Part shown: one piece after another, positions 7,765 to 16,845 of the stretch
How the letters are laid out: each line of letters starts with the position of its first letter
Numbering within the stretch: the stretch's first letter is position 1
Assembly: GCF_000495915.1 (NCBI RefSeq)
Contig: NZ_AOFQ01000030.1
Coordinates: 62,001-126,000 of the forward strand
DNA: 64,000 nucleotides
DNA from: Stutzerimonas chloritidismutans AW-1
Lineage (GTDB): Bacteria; Pseudomonadota; Gammaproteobacteria; Pseudomonadales; Pseudomonadaceae
Reading direction: 5' to 3'
Program-made: the position numbers and the translations under genes
Notes under the pieces: model-generated
The model's database searches: none
Seen by the model: the letters and a program-made list of their open reading frames with translations, nothing else
What the model was told of the DNA's origin: nothing

Positions 7765-10131
7765 ATGACCAAGCACCACCAGAAGCCGGCGTCGTTCCTC
7801 GAGCGCCTGATCTTCAACAACCGGCCGGCAGTCGTCGTACTCTGCCTGCTGATCAGCGCATTTCTCTTCTATCAGGCGGCCCAGGTTCGGCCGCAGACCA
7901 GCTTCGAGAAGATGATTCCGCTGGGGCATCCGTATATCCAGAAGATGCTCGAGCACCAGAATGATCTGGCCAACCTCGGCAACACGGTGCGGATCTCCGT
8001 GGCAGCAAAAGATGGTGACATCTTCGCCAAGGACTACATGGAAACGCTGCGGCAGATTCATGACGAAGTGTTCTATATCCAAGGTGTCGATCGCTCCAAC
8101 ATGAAGTCGCTTTGGAGTCCCAGCGTTCGCTGGACCGAGGTGACAGAGCAAGGCTTCGCCGGCGGTGAGGTCATTCCGCAGACCTATGACGGGTCGCCGG
8201 AAAGTCTCGATGACCTTCGCAGCAACATTCTCAAGTCCGGTCAGGTCGGGCGTCTGGTCGCCAATGACTTCAAGTCCAGCATCATCGACGTGCCGCTGAT
8301 GGAGTCCTACTCGGATCCGGAAGATCGCAGCAAGCAGATCAAGCTGGACTACCAGAAGTTCTCCCACGAGCTGGAAGAGAAGATTCGCGACAAGTACGAG
8401 ACGCAGAACCCGAATGTGGAGATTCACATCATCGGCTTCGCCAAGAAGGTCGGTGACCTGATCGACGGGCTGGTCGGTGTGGCGTTGTTCTTCATCGTCG
8501 CCATCGGCATCACCTTCGTCCTGCTGCTGTGGTTCACCCGTTGCCTGAAGAGCACCATTGCGGTGTTGATCACCACGCTGATCGCCGTGACCTGGCAGCT
8601 CGGCCTGTTGCACACCCTGGGCTTCGGGCTCGATCCGTACTCGATGCTGGTACCGTTCCTGGTCTTCGCCATCGGTATCTCCCACGGCGTACAGAAGATC
8701 AACGGCATCGCCATGGCCTCCGGCTATACCGAAGATCCGGTGACGGCGGCGCGCATGGCTTTCCGTCAGCTGTTCATCCCGGGCATGGTGGCGTTGCTGT
8801 CGGATGCGGTGGGTTTCGTAACCCTGCTGCTGATCGATATCGGCGTGATCCGCGAGCTGGCCATCGGCGCTTCGCTGGGCGTGGCGGTCATCATCCTGAC
8901 CAACCTGATCCTGCTGCCGGTTGCGATTTCCTACATGGGCATCAGTCAGCGGGCGATCAAGCAGGCCCGCGAAGAAGCCTCGCGCGATCATCCGTTCTGG
9001 CGTGCGCTGTCGAATTTCGCGAGCCCGAAGGTGGCACCGATCTCCATCACTATCGCCGTGGTCGCGCTGGCGGGGGGGCTCTGGGATGGCCTCTGGTACG
9101 GCCAGAACCTGAAGATCGGCGACCTCGATCAGGGCGCGCCGGAGCTGCATCCGGATTCGCGCTACAACCTGGACAACGACTTCGTCATCCGCAACTACTC
9201 GACCAGTTCCGACGTGCTGGTAGTGATGATCAAGACCGCGCCGGAAGGCTGTTCGCACTACGACACGCTCGCCGCCATGGACGAGCTGATGTGGAAGATG
9301 CAGAACACCGAGGGCGTGCAGTCGGCGGTGTCGATGGTGTCGGTGGCGCGCCAGGGCATCAAGGGCATGAACGAGGGCAGCCTGAAATGGGAAACGCTTT
9401 CGCGTAACCAGCATGTGCTGAACAACTCCATCGCCCGTGCCGAAGGCATGTACAACAGCGACTGCTCGCTGGCACCGGTACTGGTGTTCCTTAACGACCA
9501 TAAGGCCGAGACGCTGGAACACGTGGTGGCCGCGGCGAAGGAGTTTGCCGAGGAGAACAACCGCGAAGGTCTGGAGTTCGTGCTGGCGGCAGGTAACGCC
9601 GGTATCGAAGCGGCCACCAACGAGGTCATCGCCGCGTCGGAAACCACCATGCTGATCGCCGTCTACCTGGCCGTGAGCATCATGTGCCTGCTGACCTTCC
9701 GCTCGCTGGCGGCCACGCTTTGCGTGATCCTGCCGCTGGTGCTGACTTCGATCCTCGGTAACGCGCTGATGGCCTTCATGGGCATCGGGGTGAAGGTCGC
9801 CACGCTGCCGGTGATCGCGCTGGGCGTGGGTATTGGTGTGGACTACGGGATCTATATCTACAGCCGTCTGGAGTCGTTCCTGCGCCAGGGCATGACCCTT
9901 CAGGAAGCCTACTACCAGACCCTGAAATCCACCGGCAAGGCGGTGATCTTCACCGGTGTCTGCCTGGCGATTGGTGTGGTGACCTGGGTGTTCTCGGCGA
10001 TCAAGTTCCAGGCCGACATGGGTCTGATGCTGACCTTCATGTTCCTCTGGAACATGGTCGGCGCGATCTGGCTGCTGCCGGCCCTGGCCCGCTTCCTGAT
10101 CAAACCGGAGAAGCTGCGTCAGAAAGCGTGA
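7765..10131 (+). CDS. MMPL/RND-superfamily inner-membrane transporter
   Basis: A 788-residue membrane protein with one N-terminal transmembrane helix (about residues 25-45), a large periplasmic domain, a five-helix cluster (about 235-390), a second helix and periplasmic domain, and a second helix cluster (about 635-780). This is the duplicated architecture of MMPL-type RND exporters. The start ATG at 7765 is preceded by gggagag. Unlike tripartite drug pumps, no membrane-fusion or outer-membrane partner is nearby; the only partner is the YCF48-like propeller upstream. It may export a lipid or hydrophobic compound, but this is family-level inference. A terminator follows directly. Confidence 0.85.
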   Translation: MTKHHQKPASFLERLIFNNRPAVVVLCLLISAFLFYQAAQVRPQTSFEKMIPLGHPYIQKMLEHQNDLANLGNTVRISVAAKDGDIFAKDYMETLRQIHDEVFYIQGVDRSNMKSLWSPSVRWTEVTEQGFAGGEVIPQTYDGSPESLDDLRSNILKSGQVGRLVANDFKSSIIDVPLMESYSDPEDRSKQIKLDYQKFSHELEEKIRDKYETQNPNVEIHIIGFAKKVGDLIDGLVGVALFFIVAIGITFVLLLWFTRCLKSTIAVLITTLIAVTWQLGLLHTLGFGLDPYSMLVPFLVFAIGISHGVQKINGIAMASGYTEDPVTAARMAFRQLFIPGMVALLSDAVGFVTLLLIDIGVIRELAIGASLGVAVIILTNLILLPVAISYMGISQRAIKQAREEASRDHPFWRALSNFASPKVAPISITIAVVALAGGLWDGLWYGQNLKIGDLDQGAPELHPDSRYNLDNDFVIRNYSTSSDVLVVMIKTAPEGCSHYDTLAAMDELMWKMQNTEGVQSAVSMVSVARQGIKGMNEGSLKWETLSRNQHVLNNSIARAEGMYNSDCSLAPVLVFLNDHKAETLEHVVAAAKEFAEENNREGLEFVLAAGNAGIEAATNEVIAASETTMLIAVYLAVSIMCLLTFRSLAATLCVILPLVLTSILGNALMAFMGIGVKVATLPVIALGVGIGVDYGIYIYSRLESFLRQGMTLQEAYYQTLKSTGKAVIFTGVCLAIGVVTWVFSAIKFQADMGLMLTFMFLWNMVGAIWLLPALARFLIKPEKLRQKA

Positions 10132-10148
10132 TGATCACGCAGTAACGA

Positions 10149-10179
10149 AAACCGCGGCCCTTTGGCCGCGGTTTTTTTT
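10149..10179 (+). terminator. Rho-independent terminator after the MMPL gene
   Basis: A perfect 11-bp stem, aaaccgcggcc (10149-10159) against ggccgcggttt (10164-10174), with a 4-nt loop and a T run to 10179. It is 18 bp beyond the stop. The inverted copy could also serve the converging cobA transcript. Confidence 0.9.
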
Positions 10180-10209
10180 AGGGGTGTTTGGTACGGCGGT
10201 CAGCTACGG

Positions 10210-10947
10210 TCAGGCGCTCTGGCTTACCGCCTGGAGCGCAGCCTGTGCGGCCACTTCGCCAATCACCAGGATCGCCGGGCTCTTCAGCTTGAAGGCCAAG
10301 GCGTCGCGGCACATGCCGGCGAGGCTTGAACGGCATTCGCGTTGCTGCGGCAGTGAAGCGTTCTCGATCATCGCCACTGGTGTATCGGCGGAAAGTCCGC
10401 CCTCCAACAGCCCGGCCTGCACCTGTTCCAGCTTGCTCACACCCATGTACACCACCAGCGTGGTGCCGCTTTTGGCCAGCGCCTGCCATTCCGGACTGCT
10501 GTCGTCGAGCGTGTGCGCTGTTACCAGGGTGACGCCGCGGGCGACGCCGCGCTGGGTCAGCGAGATGCCGCATTGCGTGGCACCGGCCAGGCCGGCAGTG
10601 ATGCCGTTGACCAGCTCGACCTCGATCCCGCGTGCCGACAGCCATTCGGCTTCTTCGCCACCGCGGCCGAAGATGCACGGATCGCCACCCTTGAGGCGCA
10701 CCACGCACTTGCCCTGGCGGGCGTAACGCAGCATCAGACGGTGGATGAAGGCTTGCGGCGTGGAGCGGCAGCCGCCGCGCTTGCCCACCGGGATGATGCG
10801 AGCGTTCGGGCAGTGTTCGAGCACGGCGAGGTTGACCAGGTCATCGATCATCACCACCTGTGCTTCGCCCAGCGCGCGCACGGCCTTGAGGGTCAGCAGT
10901 TCCGGGTCGCCAGGGCCGGCGCCTACCAGCCAGACTTTTGCGCTCAT
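10210..10947 (-). CDS. cobA: Uroporphyrinogen-III C-methyltransferase
   Basis: A 245-residue SAM-dependent methyltransferase converting uroporphyrinogen III to precorrin-2, the branch point to siroheme. The SUMT signatures are visible: VWLVGAGPGDPELLT at the N-terminus, VRLKGGDPCIFGRGGEE near residue 85 and the NGITAGLAG segment near 118. The start at 10945-10947 puts the GAGPGDP motif at the expected position. It lies 25 bp downstream of nasC as last gene of the nir/nas operon, where it would supply siroheme for NirB. Confidence 0.93.
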   Translation of the reverse strand: MSAKVWLVGAGPGDPELLTLKAVRALGEAQVVMIDDLVNLAVLEHCPNARIIPVGKRGGCRSTPQAFIHRLMLRYARQGKCVVRLKGGDPCIFGRGGEEAEWLSARGIEVELVNGITAGLAGATQCGISLTQRGVARGVTLVTAHTLDDSSPEWQALAKSGTTLVVYMGVSKLEQVQAGLLEGGLSADTPVAMIENASLPQQRECRSSLAGMCRDALAFKLKSPAILVIGEVAAQAALQAVSQSA

Positions 10948-10972
10948 TGGGTAATCCTCGTCATGGTTGGTA

Positions 10973-13678
10973 TCAGAGAAGTGCGCGTTCCGGCTGGCTG
11001 GCCAGCAGACGCTTGATTTCGGGAACGCAGGAGCCACAGCTGGTGCCGCAGCCGAGTTCCTGCTTGAGGCCGGTCAGATCGAGACCGCGCTCGATGCCTG
11101 CACAGACCTTGCTCTGGCTGACGTTCATGCAGTTGCACAGAGTGCGGTCGGTGCTGACCGTCGCGCCGCCAGGTGGCGCGCTGAGTGGAGCCAGCAGCCA
11201 GCGACGCAACTCGGCGTCGGCGCTGCCGCTTTCCCAGAGTCCGCGCAGCCACTGCCGGGCGACGGTCTCGCCGGCCAGGCGCAATGCGACGATACGGCCT
11301 TCGTCGATGCGTACGCGTTTGCCGACTGCACGACGCGGGTCGTCATAGGCCAGCACCGGTCCTTCATCGAGGCCGAGCAGGTGGTCGATGGCATCCAGCT
11401 CGACGGCCGTTGGCGCCGCATCTCGGGCGCCGCGGATCAGCAGCGCCGAGCGCTCGCGACCGCCGAGGCTGAAGCTGGCGTAGTCGAACGTCTCGAACAA
11501 TGGCCGCAGCGCCTCGAAACGTCGCTGCACGTCGCCCTCGACCAGCGCAAAGAACTGCCACGGCAGTTCGACTCGTTCCACTTCGATGCCGGCATGCTTG
11601 AGTTCCGGCTGTTTCGACAGCGGATCGACGCTGGCCAGGGTCAGTACGTTGCTGCCCAGCCCCTTGAGAAAGCGATCGCCCCAGTGCATCGGCAGGAAGG
11701 TCTGGCCGGCACGCAGGCTGTCATCTTTCTGCACAGGCAGGATCAGGCTGCCGCGACGGCTTTTCACCGTCACCAGCTGGCCGTCCAGCAGACGCCGGCG
11801 GCGCATGTCATCAGCGTTCATTCCGAGCAACGCTTCTTCGACATGGCCGAACAGCCGCGCCGCAGTGCCAGTGCGGCTCATGCCGTGCCACTGGTCGCGC
11901 AGCCGGCCGGTATTGAGCGTCAGCGGGTAGCGCGCCTCGCGCTTTTCCTTCGGCGCCTGGTAGTGCTCAGCGATAAAGCGCGCGTGGCCATTGGCAGTGG
12001 GAAACACACCGTCGCCATACAGCCGCGCGGTGCCCTGTTCGCTGCCTGGCGGAAACGGCCATTGCTGCGGACCGAGGGTGTCGATCAGTGCGTAGCTCAG
12101 GCCGCTGTAGTCCAGATCGCGGGCGACGGTGAGCGGCTTGTACTCCTCGAACAGCGCTTCGGCATTCTCGAATGCGAACAGGCTCGGCTGGTCGGGGCGC
12201 AGGTGACGCTCCAGACGCCGGGCGAAATTGCAGGTGATCGCCCAGTCCGCACGGGCTTCACCTGGGGCCGGTACGGCGCGGCGCACGTGGCTGATACGGC
12301 GCTCGGAGTTGGTCACCGTGCCTTCCTTCTCGCCCCAGTTCGCGGCCGGCAGCAGAAGGTCGGCGTAGCGGCAGGTTTCGGTGGTGAAGAAGGCTTCCTG
12401 CACTACGACGAAGGGACAGGCGGCCAGGGCCTCATGGACTTTCTGCTGGTCCGGCAGCGACTGAGCCGGGTTGGTGCAGGCGATCCACAGCGCCTTGATT
12501 TTGCCGGCGCGCACCGCCTCGAACAGCTCGATGGCGGACAGGCCAGGCTGTTTTGGCAGCTGCTCGACGCCCCAGTAGTCCGCGACTTCGGCACGGTGTT
12601 CGGCATTGGTTGCGTCGCGGTGACCGGGCAGCAGATTGGACAGGCTGCCGGTCTCACGGCCGCCCATGGCGTTCGGTTGGCCGGTGAGCGAGAAGGGGCC
12701 GGCACCCGGCTTGCCGATCTGTCCGGTGGCCAGGTGCAGGTTGATCAGCGCACTGTTCTTGGCGCTGCCGGCGGTAGACTGATTCAGACCCATGCACCAC
12801 AGGGAGAGGAAGGCTGGCGCGCTTCCGATCAGCCGTGCGCAGGTTTGCAGATCATCTACCGAGATGCCGCAGAGGTCGGCGACCATCGCCGGGGTGTAGT
12901 CGCGCACCAGGCTTTTCAGCGCATCGAAGCCTTCGGTATGGGCGTCGATGAAGCGGCGGTCGATCCAGCCTTCCCACATGAGAATATGCAGCAGCCCGTG
13001 GAACAGCGCGACATCGGTGCCCGGCAGGATCGGCAGGTGCAGGTCGGCCAGCTCGCTGGTGTCGGTGCGCCGCGGGTCGACGACGATGATGGTCATCTCC
13101 GGTCGCTTCGTCTTGGCTTCCTCCAGACGGCGGAACAGCACCGGATGCGCATAGGCCATGTTGCTGCCGGCGATCAGCAGGCAGTCGGCCTGCTCGATGT
13201 CCTCGTAGCTGCATGGTGGGGCGTCGGCGCCCAGGCTGCGCTTGTAGCCGACCACCGCCGAGGACATGCACAGCCGCGAGTTGGAATCCAGGTTGTTGGT
13301 GCCGACCAGGGCACGGGCCAGTTTGTTGAAGGCGTAGTAGTCCTCGGTCAGCAGCTGGCCGGAGACATAGAAGGCGATGCTGTCCGGGCCGTGCTCGCGG
13401 ATGGTCTCGGTGAATACGCTGGCCGCGTGCTCCAGGGCACTGTCCCAGTCGGTACGGCTGCGCGCCAGGCCCTTGCCCAGACGCAGCTCGGGGTAGAGCG
13501 CGCGAGCGTCCAGATCGCCGGTCAGGTTCAACGTCGAGCCCTTGCTGCACAGCTTGCCGAAGTTGGCCGGATGGCTGGGGTCGCCGGCCACATCGAGGAT
13601 GCGCTCGCCGTCGTGCTCGATCAGCACGCCACAGCCGACACCGCAGTAGCAGCAGGTCGAGGCGGTTGTCATACGCAT
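10973..13678 (-). CDS. nasC: Assimilatory nitrate reductase, molybdopterin catalytic subunit
   Basis: A 901-residue cytoplasmic molybdoenzyme reducing nitrate to nitrite (called nasA in Klebsiella, nasC in Pseudomonas). The N-terminal [4Fe-4S] motif CCYCGVGCGV...CSKG is near residues 7-50, the bis-MGD-binding core spans the middle, and the C-terminus (from about residue 840) has a BFD-like [2Fe-2S] domain with CNCMNVSQSKV and CGTSCGSC. The start ATG at 13678 was chosen for the caggag site upstream and because the Fe-S motif follows immediately. It sits between nirD and cobA. No NAD(P)H-dependent electron-transfer subunit is adjacent. Confidence 0.95.
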   Translation of the reverse strand: MRMTTASTCCYCGVGCGVLIEHDGERILDVAGDPSHPANFGKLCSKGSTLNLTGDLDARALYPELRLGKGLARSRTDWDSALEHAASVFTETIREHGPDSIAFYVSGQLLTEDYYAFNKLARALVGTNNLDSNSRLCMSSAVVGYKRSLGADAPPCSYEDIEQADCLLIAGSNMAYAHPVLFRRLEEAKTKRPEMTIIVVDPRRTDTSELADLHLPILPGTDVALFHGLLHILMWEGWIDRRFIDAHTEGFDALKSLVRDYTPAMVADLCGISVDDLQTCARLIGSAPAFLSLWCMGLNQSTAGSAKNSALINLHLATGQIGKPGAGPFSLTGQPNAMGGRETGSLSNLLPGHRDATNAEHRAEVADYWGVEQLPKQPGLSAIELFEAVRAGKIKALWIACTNPAQSLPDQQKVHEALAACPFVVVQEAFFTTETCRYADLLLPAANWGEKEGTVTNSERRISHVRRAVPAPGEARADWAITCNFARRLERHLRPDQPSLFAFENAEALFEEYKPLTVARDLDYSGLSYALIDTLGPQQWPFPPGSEQGTARLYGDGVFPTANGHARFIAEHYQAPKEKREARYPLTLNTGRLRDQWHGMSRTGTAARLFGHVEEALLGMNADDMRRRRLLDGQLVTVKSRRGSLILPVQKDDSLRAGQTFLPMHWGDRFLKGLGSNVLTLASVDPLSKQPELKHAGIEVERVELPWQFFALVEGDVQRRFEALRPLFETFDYASFSLGGRERSALLIRGARDAAPTAVELDAIDHLLGLDEGPVLAYDDPRRAVGKRVRIDEGRIVALRLAGETVARQWLRGLWESGSADAELRRWLLAPLSAPPGGATVSTDRTLCNCMNVSQSKVCAGIERGLDLTGLKQELGCGTSCGSCVPEIKRLLASQPERALL

Positions 13679-13721
13679 GGCGTCGTCTCCTGGGAAAAGG
13701 TGCTGGTCAACTGCGGTGTGT

Positions 13722-14051
13722 TCAGGCCGCGCATTCCTTGCGCTGGTTAAGCGAAAGCTGCACGCGACCATTCTCGACGCGCGCCTCGTGGCGGTGGGCG
13801 CAGCCGACGTCGGGCGCTAGTGCTTCGCCGCTTTGCAGGTCGATCTGCCAGTTGTGCAGCGGGCAGGCGACCTGCTTGCCGTAGACGATCCCCTGCGACA
13901 GCGGTCCGCCCTTGTGTGGGCAGCGGTCGTCGAGGGCAAAGACCTGATCGTCGGAGGTGCGGAAGATCGCGATATCGCCCTTGGGGCCGGCGATGATGCG
14001 CGAGCCGAGCGGGTTGATTTCATCCAGTGCGCAGATATCGAGCCAGTTCAT
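13722..14051 (-). CDS. nirD: Nitrite reductase small subunit
   Basis: A 109-residue Rieske-fold subunit of the NAD(P)H-dependent assimilatory nitrite reductase. Unlike enteric NirD, it keeps a complete Rieske ligand set, C-P-H near residue 44 and C-P-L-H near residue 64, so it may bind a [2Fe-2S] cluster. It follows nirB by 24 bp and precedes nasC by 43 bp in one operon. Confidence 0.92.
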   Translation of the reverse strand: MNWLDICALDEINPLGSRIIAGPKGDIAIFRTSDDQVFALDDRCPHKGGPLSQGIVYGKQVACPLHNWQIDLQSGEALAPDVGCAHRHEARVENGRVQLSLNQRKECAA

Positions 14052-14075
14052 GCGGTGTCTCTCCAGATCGGGTTC

Positions 14076-16526
14076 TCAGGCGTTTTCCAGCTGCTTGACG
14101 GCGATGCGGTCGAATTCCTTCTTCAGCTGCGGCTTGGAGAGCTGCTCCTGCCACGGGTCCTGCTCGAAGGAAAGCGAGAACAGCAGCCGCTGGTGCAGCG
14201 CCTTGCGTCGCTCGGCGTCGTCCAGCACGGCCTTCTTGATGTGATCCATGCCGACGCGCTGCAGGTAGTGCACGGTGCGCTCGAGGTAGAAGGCTTCTTC
14301 GCGGTAGAGCTGGAGGAACGCCAGGCTGTATTCCATGACCTCCTCGGCTGTCTTCACCTTGACGAAGAACTCGCCGGCCTCGGTCTTGATGCCGCCGTTG
14401 CCGCCGATGTACAGCTCCCAGCCGGAGTCCACGCCGATGATGCCGACGTCCTTGATACCGGATTCGGCGCAGTTGCGCGGGCAGCCGGAGACGGCCAGCT
14501 TGACCTTGTGCGGCGACCACATGTTGAAAAGGGCGTGTTCCAGGTCGATGCCCATCTGCGTCGAGTTCTGCGTGCCGAAGCGGCAGAACTCGCTGCCGAC
14601 GCAGGTCTTCACGGTGCGGATGGATTTGCCGTAGGCGTGGCCGGAGGGCATATCCAGGTCTTTCCAGACGCCTGGCAGGTCTTCCTTGCGGATGCCCAGC
14701 AGGTCGATGCGCTGGCCGCCGGTGACCTTGACCATCGGCACCTGATACTTGTCCGCCACATCGGCGATGCGCCGCAGCTCGGCGGCATTGGTGACGCCGC
14801 CCCACATCCGCGGGATGACCGAGTAGGTGCCGTCCTTCTGGATGTTGGCGTGGGCGCGCTCGTTGATGAAGCGAGATTGTGGGTCGTCCTTGGCTTCGCC
14901 CGGCCAGGTGGAGATCAGGTAGTAGTTCAGCGCCGGCCGGCAGGTGGCGCAGCCGTTCGGCGTGCGCCATTCCATGAAGGCCATGGCCGCCGGAATGCTG
15001 GTCAGGTGGTGCTCGCGAATGGCCTTGCGTACCTGGCCGTGGTTAAGGTCGCTGCAGCCGCAGATGGCCTTCTCGCTCTTCGGCTTGACGTCGGCGGCGC
15101 CGCCCACGGTGTTGATCAGAATCTGTTCGACCAGCCCGGCACAGGAGCCGCAGGAACTCGCGGCCTTGGTGTGCTTTTTCACCTCGTCCACCGAGAACAG
15201 CCCGTGTTCCTGAATCGCCTTGACGATGGTGCCCTTGCACACACCATTGCAGCCGCACACTTCCATGTCGTCCGGCATCGACATGGCCTTGCTCTGGCCC
15301 TGGTGGCCGGCATCGCCGATCGCACCCTCGCCAAACATCAGGTGGTCGCGGATCTGGCCCACGTTCTGGCCCTCTCGGACCTGGCGGAAGTACCAGCCGC
15401 CATCGGCGGTGTCGCCATACAGGCAGGCGCCGACCAGCACGTCGTCCTTGATCACCAGCTTCTTGTAGACGCCGCCGATGGGGTCGGAGAGGGTGATGGT
15501 CTCGGTGCCGTCGCCGCCAATGAAATCGCCGGCCGAGAACAGGTCGATGCCGGTGACCTTGAGCTTGGTCGAGGTCACCGAGCCCAGATAGCGGGAGAAG
15601 CCGAGCATGGCCAGGTGATTGGCGCAGACCTTGGCCTGTTCGAACAACGGGGCGACCAGGCCATAGGCGATGCCGCGATGGTTGGCGCATTCGCCGACGG
15701 CGTAGATGCGCGGGTCGTAGGTCTGCAGGGTGTCGTTGACCAGAATGCCGCGGTTGCACGGAATACCGGCCTGTTCCGCCAGCTCGCTGTTGGGGCGGAT
15801 GCCGGCGGCCATCACCACCAGGTCGGCGGGGATCACCTCACCGTCCTTGAACTTGACCGCGCATACCCGGCCTTCGCCGTTGTCGAGCAGTTCGGCGGTG
15901 TGCTTGGGCAGGAGAAACTTCAGGCCACGGCTTTCCAGCGCGCTCTGCAGCAGGGTGCCGGCAGTCTTGTCGAGCTGGCGCTCCATCAGCCAGTCACCGA
16001 TGTGCACCACGGTGACGTCCATGCCCCGCAGCTTTAGGCCGTTGGCCGCTTCCAGGCCGAGCAGGCCGCCGCCGATGACCACCGCGTGTTTGTGGGTCTT
16101 GGCGGTTTCCATCATCACTTGGGTGTCGGCAATGTCGCGGTAGCCGATTACGCCCTGCAGGTCCTTGCCGGGAATCGGCAGGATGAACGGGTTGGAGCCG
16201 GTGGCGATGAGCAGGCGGTCGTATTCCGCCTCGCTGCCGTCATCGGCGATCACCCGGCGTTTGACCCGGTCAATCTTCACCACCTTGCGGTTGAGCTTGA
16301 GGTGGATATCGTTCTCGGCGTACCAGTTCAGGTCGTTGAGCACGATCTCTTCGAACTGCTGTTCGCCGGCCAGCACCGGGGAGAGCAGGATGCGGTTGTA
16401 GTTGGGATGTGGCTCGGCGCCGAACACCGTGATGTCATAGAGCTCGTTGGTGAGCTTGAGCAGTTCCTCAAGGGTCCGCACGCCGGCCATGCCGTTGCCG
16501 ATCATTACCAGTTTGAGTTTCTTCAT
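14076..16526 (-). CDS. nirB: Nitrite reductase [NAD(P)H] large subunit
   Basis: An 816-residue siroheme enzyme reducing nitrite to ammonium. In order: FAD/NAD-binding domain starting at VMIGNGMAGVRTLEELL; two BFD-like [2Fe-2S] segments (CGCNGVCKG...CGSC near residues 420-460 and CGCSDLNHG...CATC near 485-525); then the siroheme/[4Fe-4S] domain with TCVGSEFCRFGTQNS and SGCPRNCAES near residues 635-685. The ATG at 16526 has ggag upstream. It is the first gene of the nirB-nirD-nasC-cobA operon. Its transcription starts from a sigma-54 promoter and passes an ANTAR-type attenuator (see separate entries). Confidence 0.96.
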   Translation of the reverse strand: MKKLKLVMIGNGMAGVRTLEELLKLTNELYDITVFGAEPHPNYNRILLSPVLAGEQQFEEIVLNDLNWYAENDIHLKLNRKVVKIDRVKRRVIADDGSEAEYDRLLIATGSNPFILPIPGKDLQGVIGYRDIADTQVMMETAKTHKHAVVIGGGLLGLEAANGLKLRGMDVTVVHIGDWLMERQLDKTAGTLLQSALESRGLKFLLPKHTAELLDNGEGRVCAVKFKDGEVIPADLVVMAAGIRPNSELAEQAGIPCNRGILVNDTLQTYDPRIYAVGECANHRGIAYGLVAPLFEQAKVCANHLAMLGFSRYLGSVTSTKLKVTGIDLFSAGDFIGGDGTETITLSDPIGGVYKKLVIKDDVLVGACLYGDTADGGWYFRQVREGQNVGQIRDHLMFGEGAIGDAGHQGQSKAMSMPDDMEVCGCNGVCKGTIVKAIQEHGLFSVDEVKKHTKAASSCGSCAGLVEQILINTVGGAADVKPKSEKAICGCSDLNHGQVRKAIREHHLTSIPAAMAFMEWRTPNGCATCRPALNYYLISTWPGEAKDDPQSRFINERAHANIQKDGTYSVIPRMWGGVTNAAELRRIADVADKYQVPMVKVTGGQRIDLLGIRKEDLPGVWKDLDMPSGHAYGKSIRTVKTCVGSEFCRFGTQNSTQMGIDLEHALFNMWSPHKVKLAVSGCPRNCAESGIKDVGIIGVDSGWELYIGGNGGIKTEAGEFFVKVKTAEEVMEYSLAFLQLYREEAFYLERTVHYLQRVGMDHIKKAVLDDAERRKALHQRLLFSLSFEQDPWQEQLSKPQLKKEFDRIAVKQLENA

Positions 16527-16578
16527 GCCCGTTCTCCGTGCCAGCTGCCGTCCGGCCTGCTCGAAATTTTTCAACAAC

Positions 16579-16686
16579 AAAAAAGGCGTCCCACCGGTTA
16601 CCCAGTGAGGACGCCTTTGTCCGTGTCCCGCTCTCTCGGGAAACCTGCCGCTCCACGTTGAGGGTCAGGTCGTAATGATTCTTCGA
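16579..16686 (-). ncRNA. ANTAR-type two-hairpin antitermination leader of nirB
   Basis: Read on the - strand from the predicted start near 16686. Hairpin P1 (16641-16626) has stem tcccg/cggga and a hexaloop AGAGAG. Three nt later P2 (16622-16609) has stem ggac/gtcc and hexaloop AAAGGC. Both loops show A at position 1 and G at position 4, the signature bound by ANTAR proteins such as NasR/NasT. The P2 loop and 3' arm form the 5' half of an intrinsic terminator (aaaggcgtcc with ggacgccttt, 16618-16582, then Ts), so P2 and the terminator exclude each other. NasT, encoded at 23260-23838, is the expected antiterminator. Confidence 0.85.
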
Positions 16687-16696
16687 GGTTCTGCTT

Positions 16697-16712
16697 TGCA
16701 GAGGTTATGCCA
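16697..16712 (-). promoter_or_regulatory. Sigma-54 promoter of nirB operon
   Basis: On the - strand the sequence is TGGCATAACCTCTGCA, with GG and GC separated by exactly 10 nt, close to the RpoN consensus TGGCAC-N5-TTGCA. Transcription would start about 12 nt after the GC, near 16686, directly before the attenuator. Confidence 0.75.
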
Positions 16713-16797
16713 ATTTGCAAATACACCAATTTTCAAGGGCTTGAGCGGTTGATGGGGCGTTGGCCGCGGAGCATCGTTGCACTGATATGCAGCGGCT

Positions 16798-16814
16798 TGC
16801 GCCCTGATGGTGCG
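16798..16814. promoter_or_regulatory. NtrC-like binding site upstream of nirB
   Basis: TGCGCC-CTGAT-GGTGCG is a dyad with the NtrC half-site pattern TGCACC-N5-GGTGCA, one mismatch per half. It lies about 90-100 bp upstream of the -24 element, the usual enhancer distance for RpoN activators. Confidence 0.5.
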
Positions 16815-16845
16815 AATCGCCATCGAAGCGACTCCAAAAACGCCG

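Noticed and set aside
10967..13750. A 927-codon open frame on the + strand covering nasC
   Set aside because: It is the antisense shadow of nasC, which has clear molybdoenzyme motifs. High GC content leaves long stop-free antisense frames; its translation shows no recognisable domain.
13833..16037. A 734-codon + strand open frame across nirD and nirB
   Set aside because: It runs antisense to two genes with unambiguous Rieske and siroheme motifs and has no RBS or family features.
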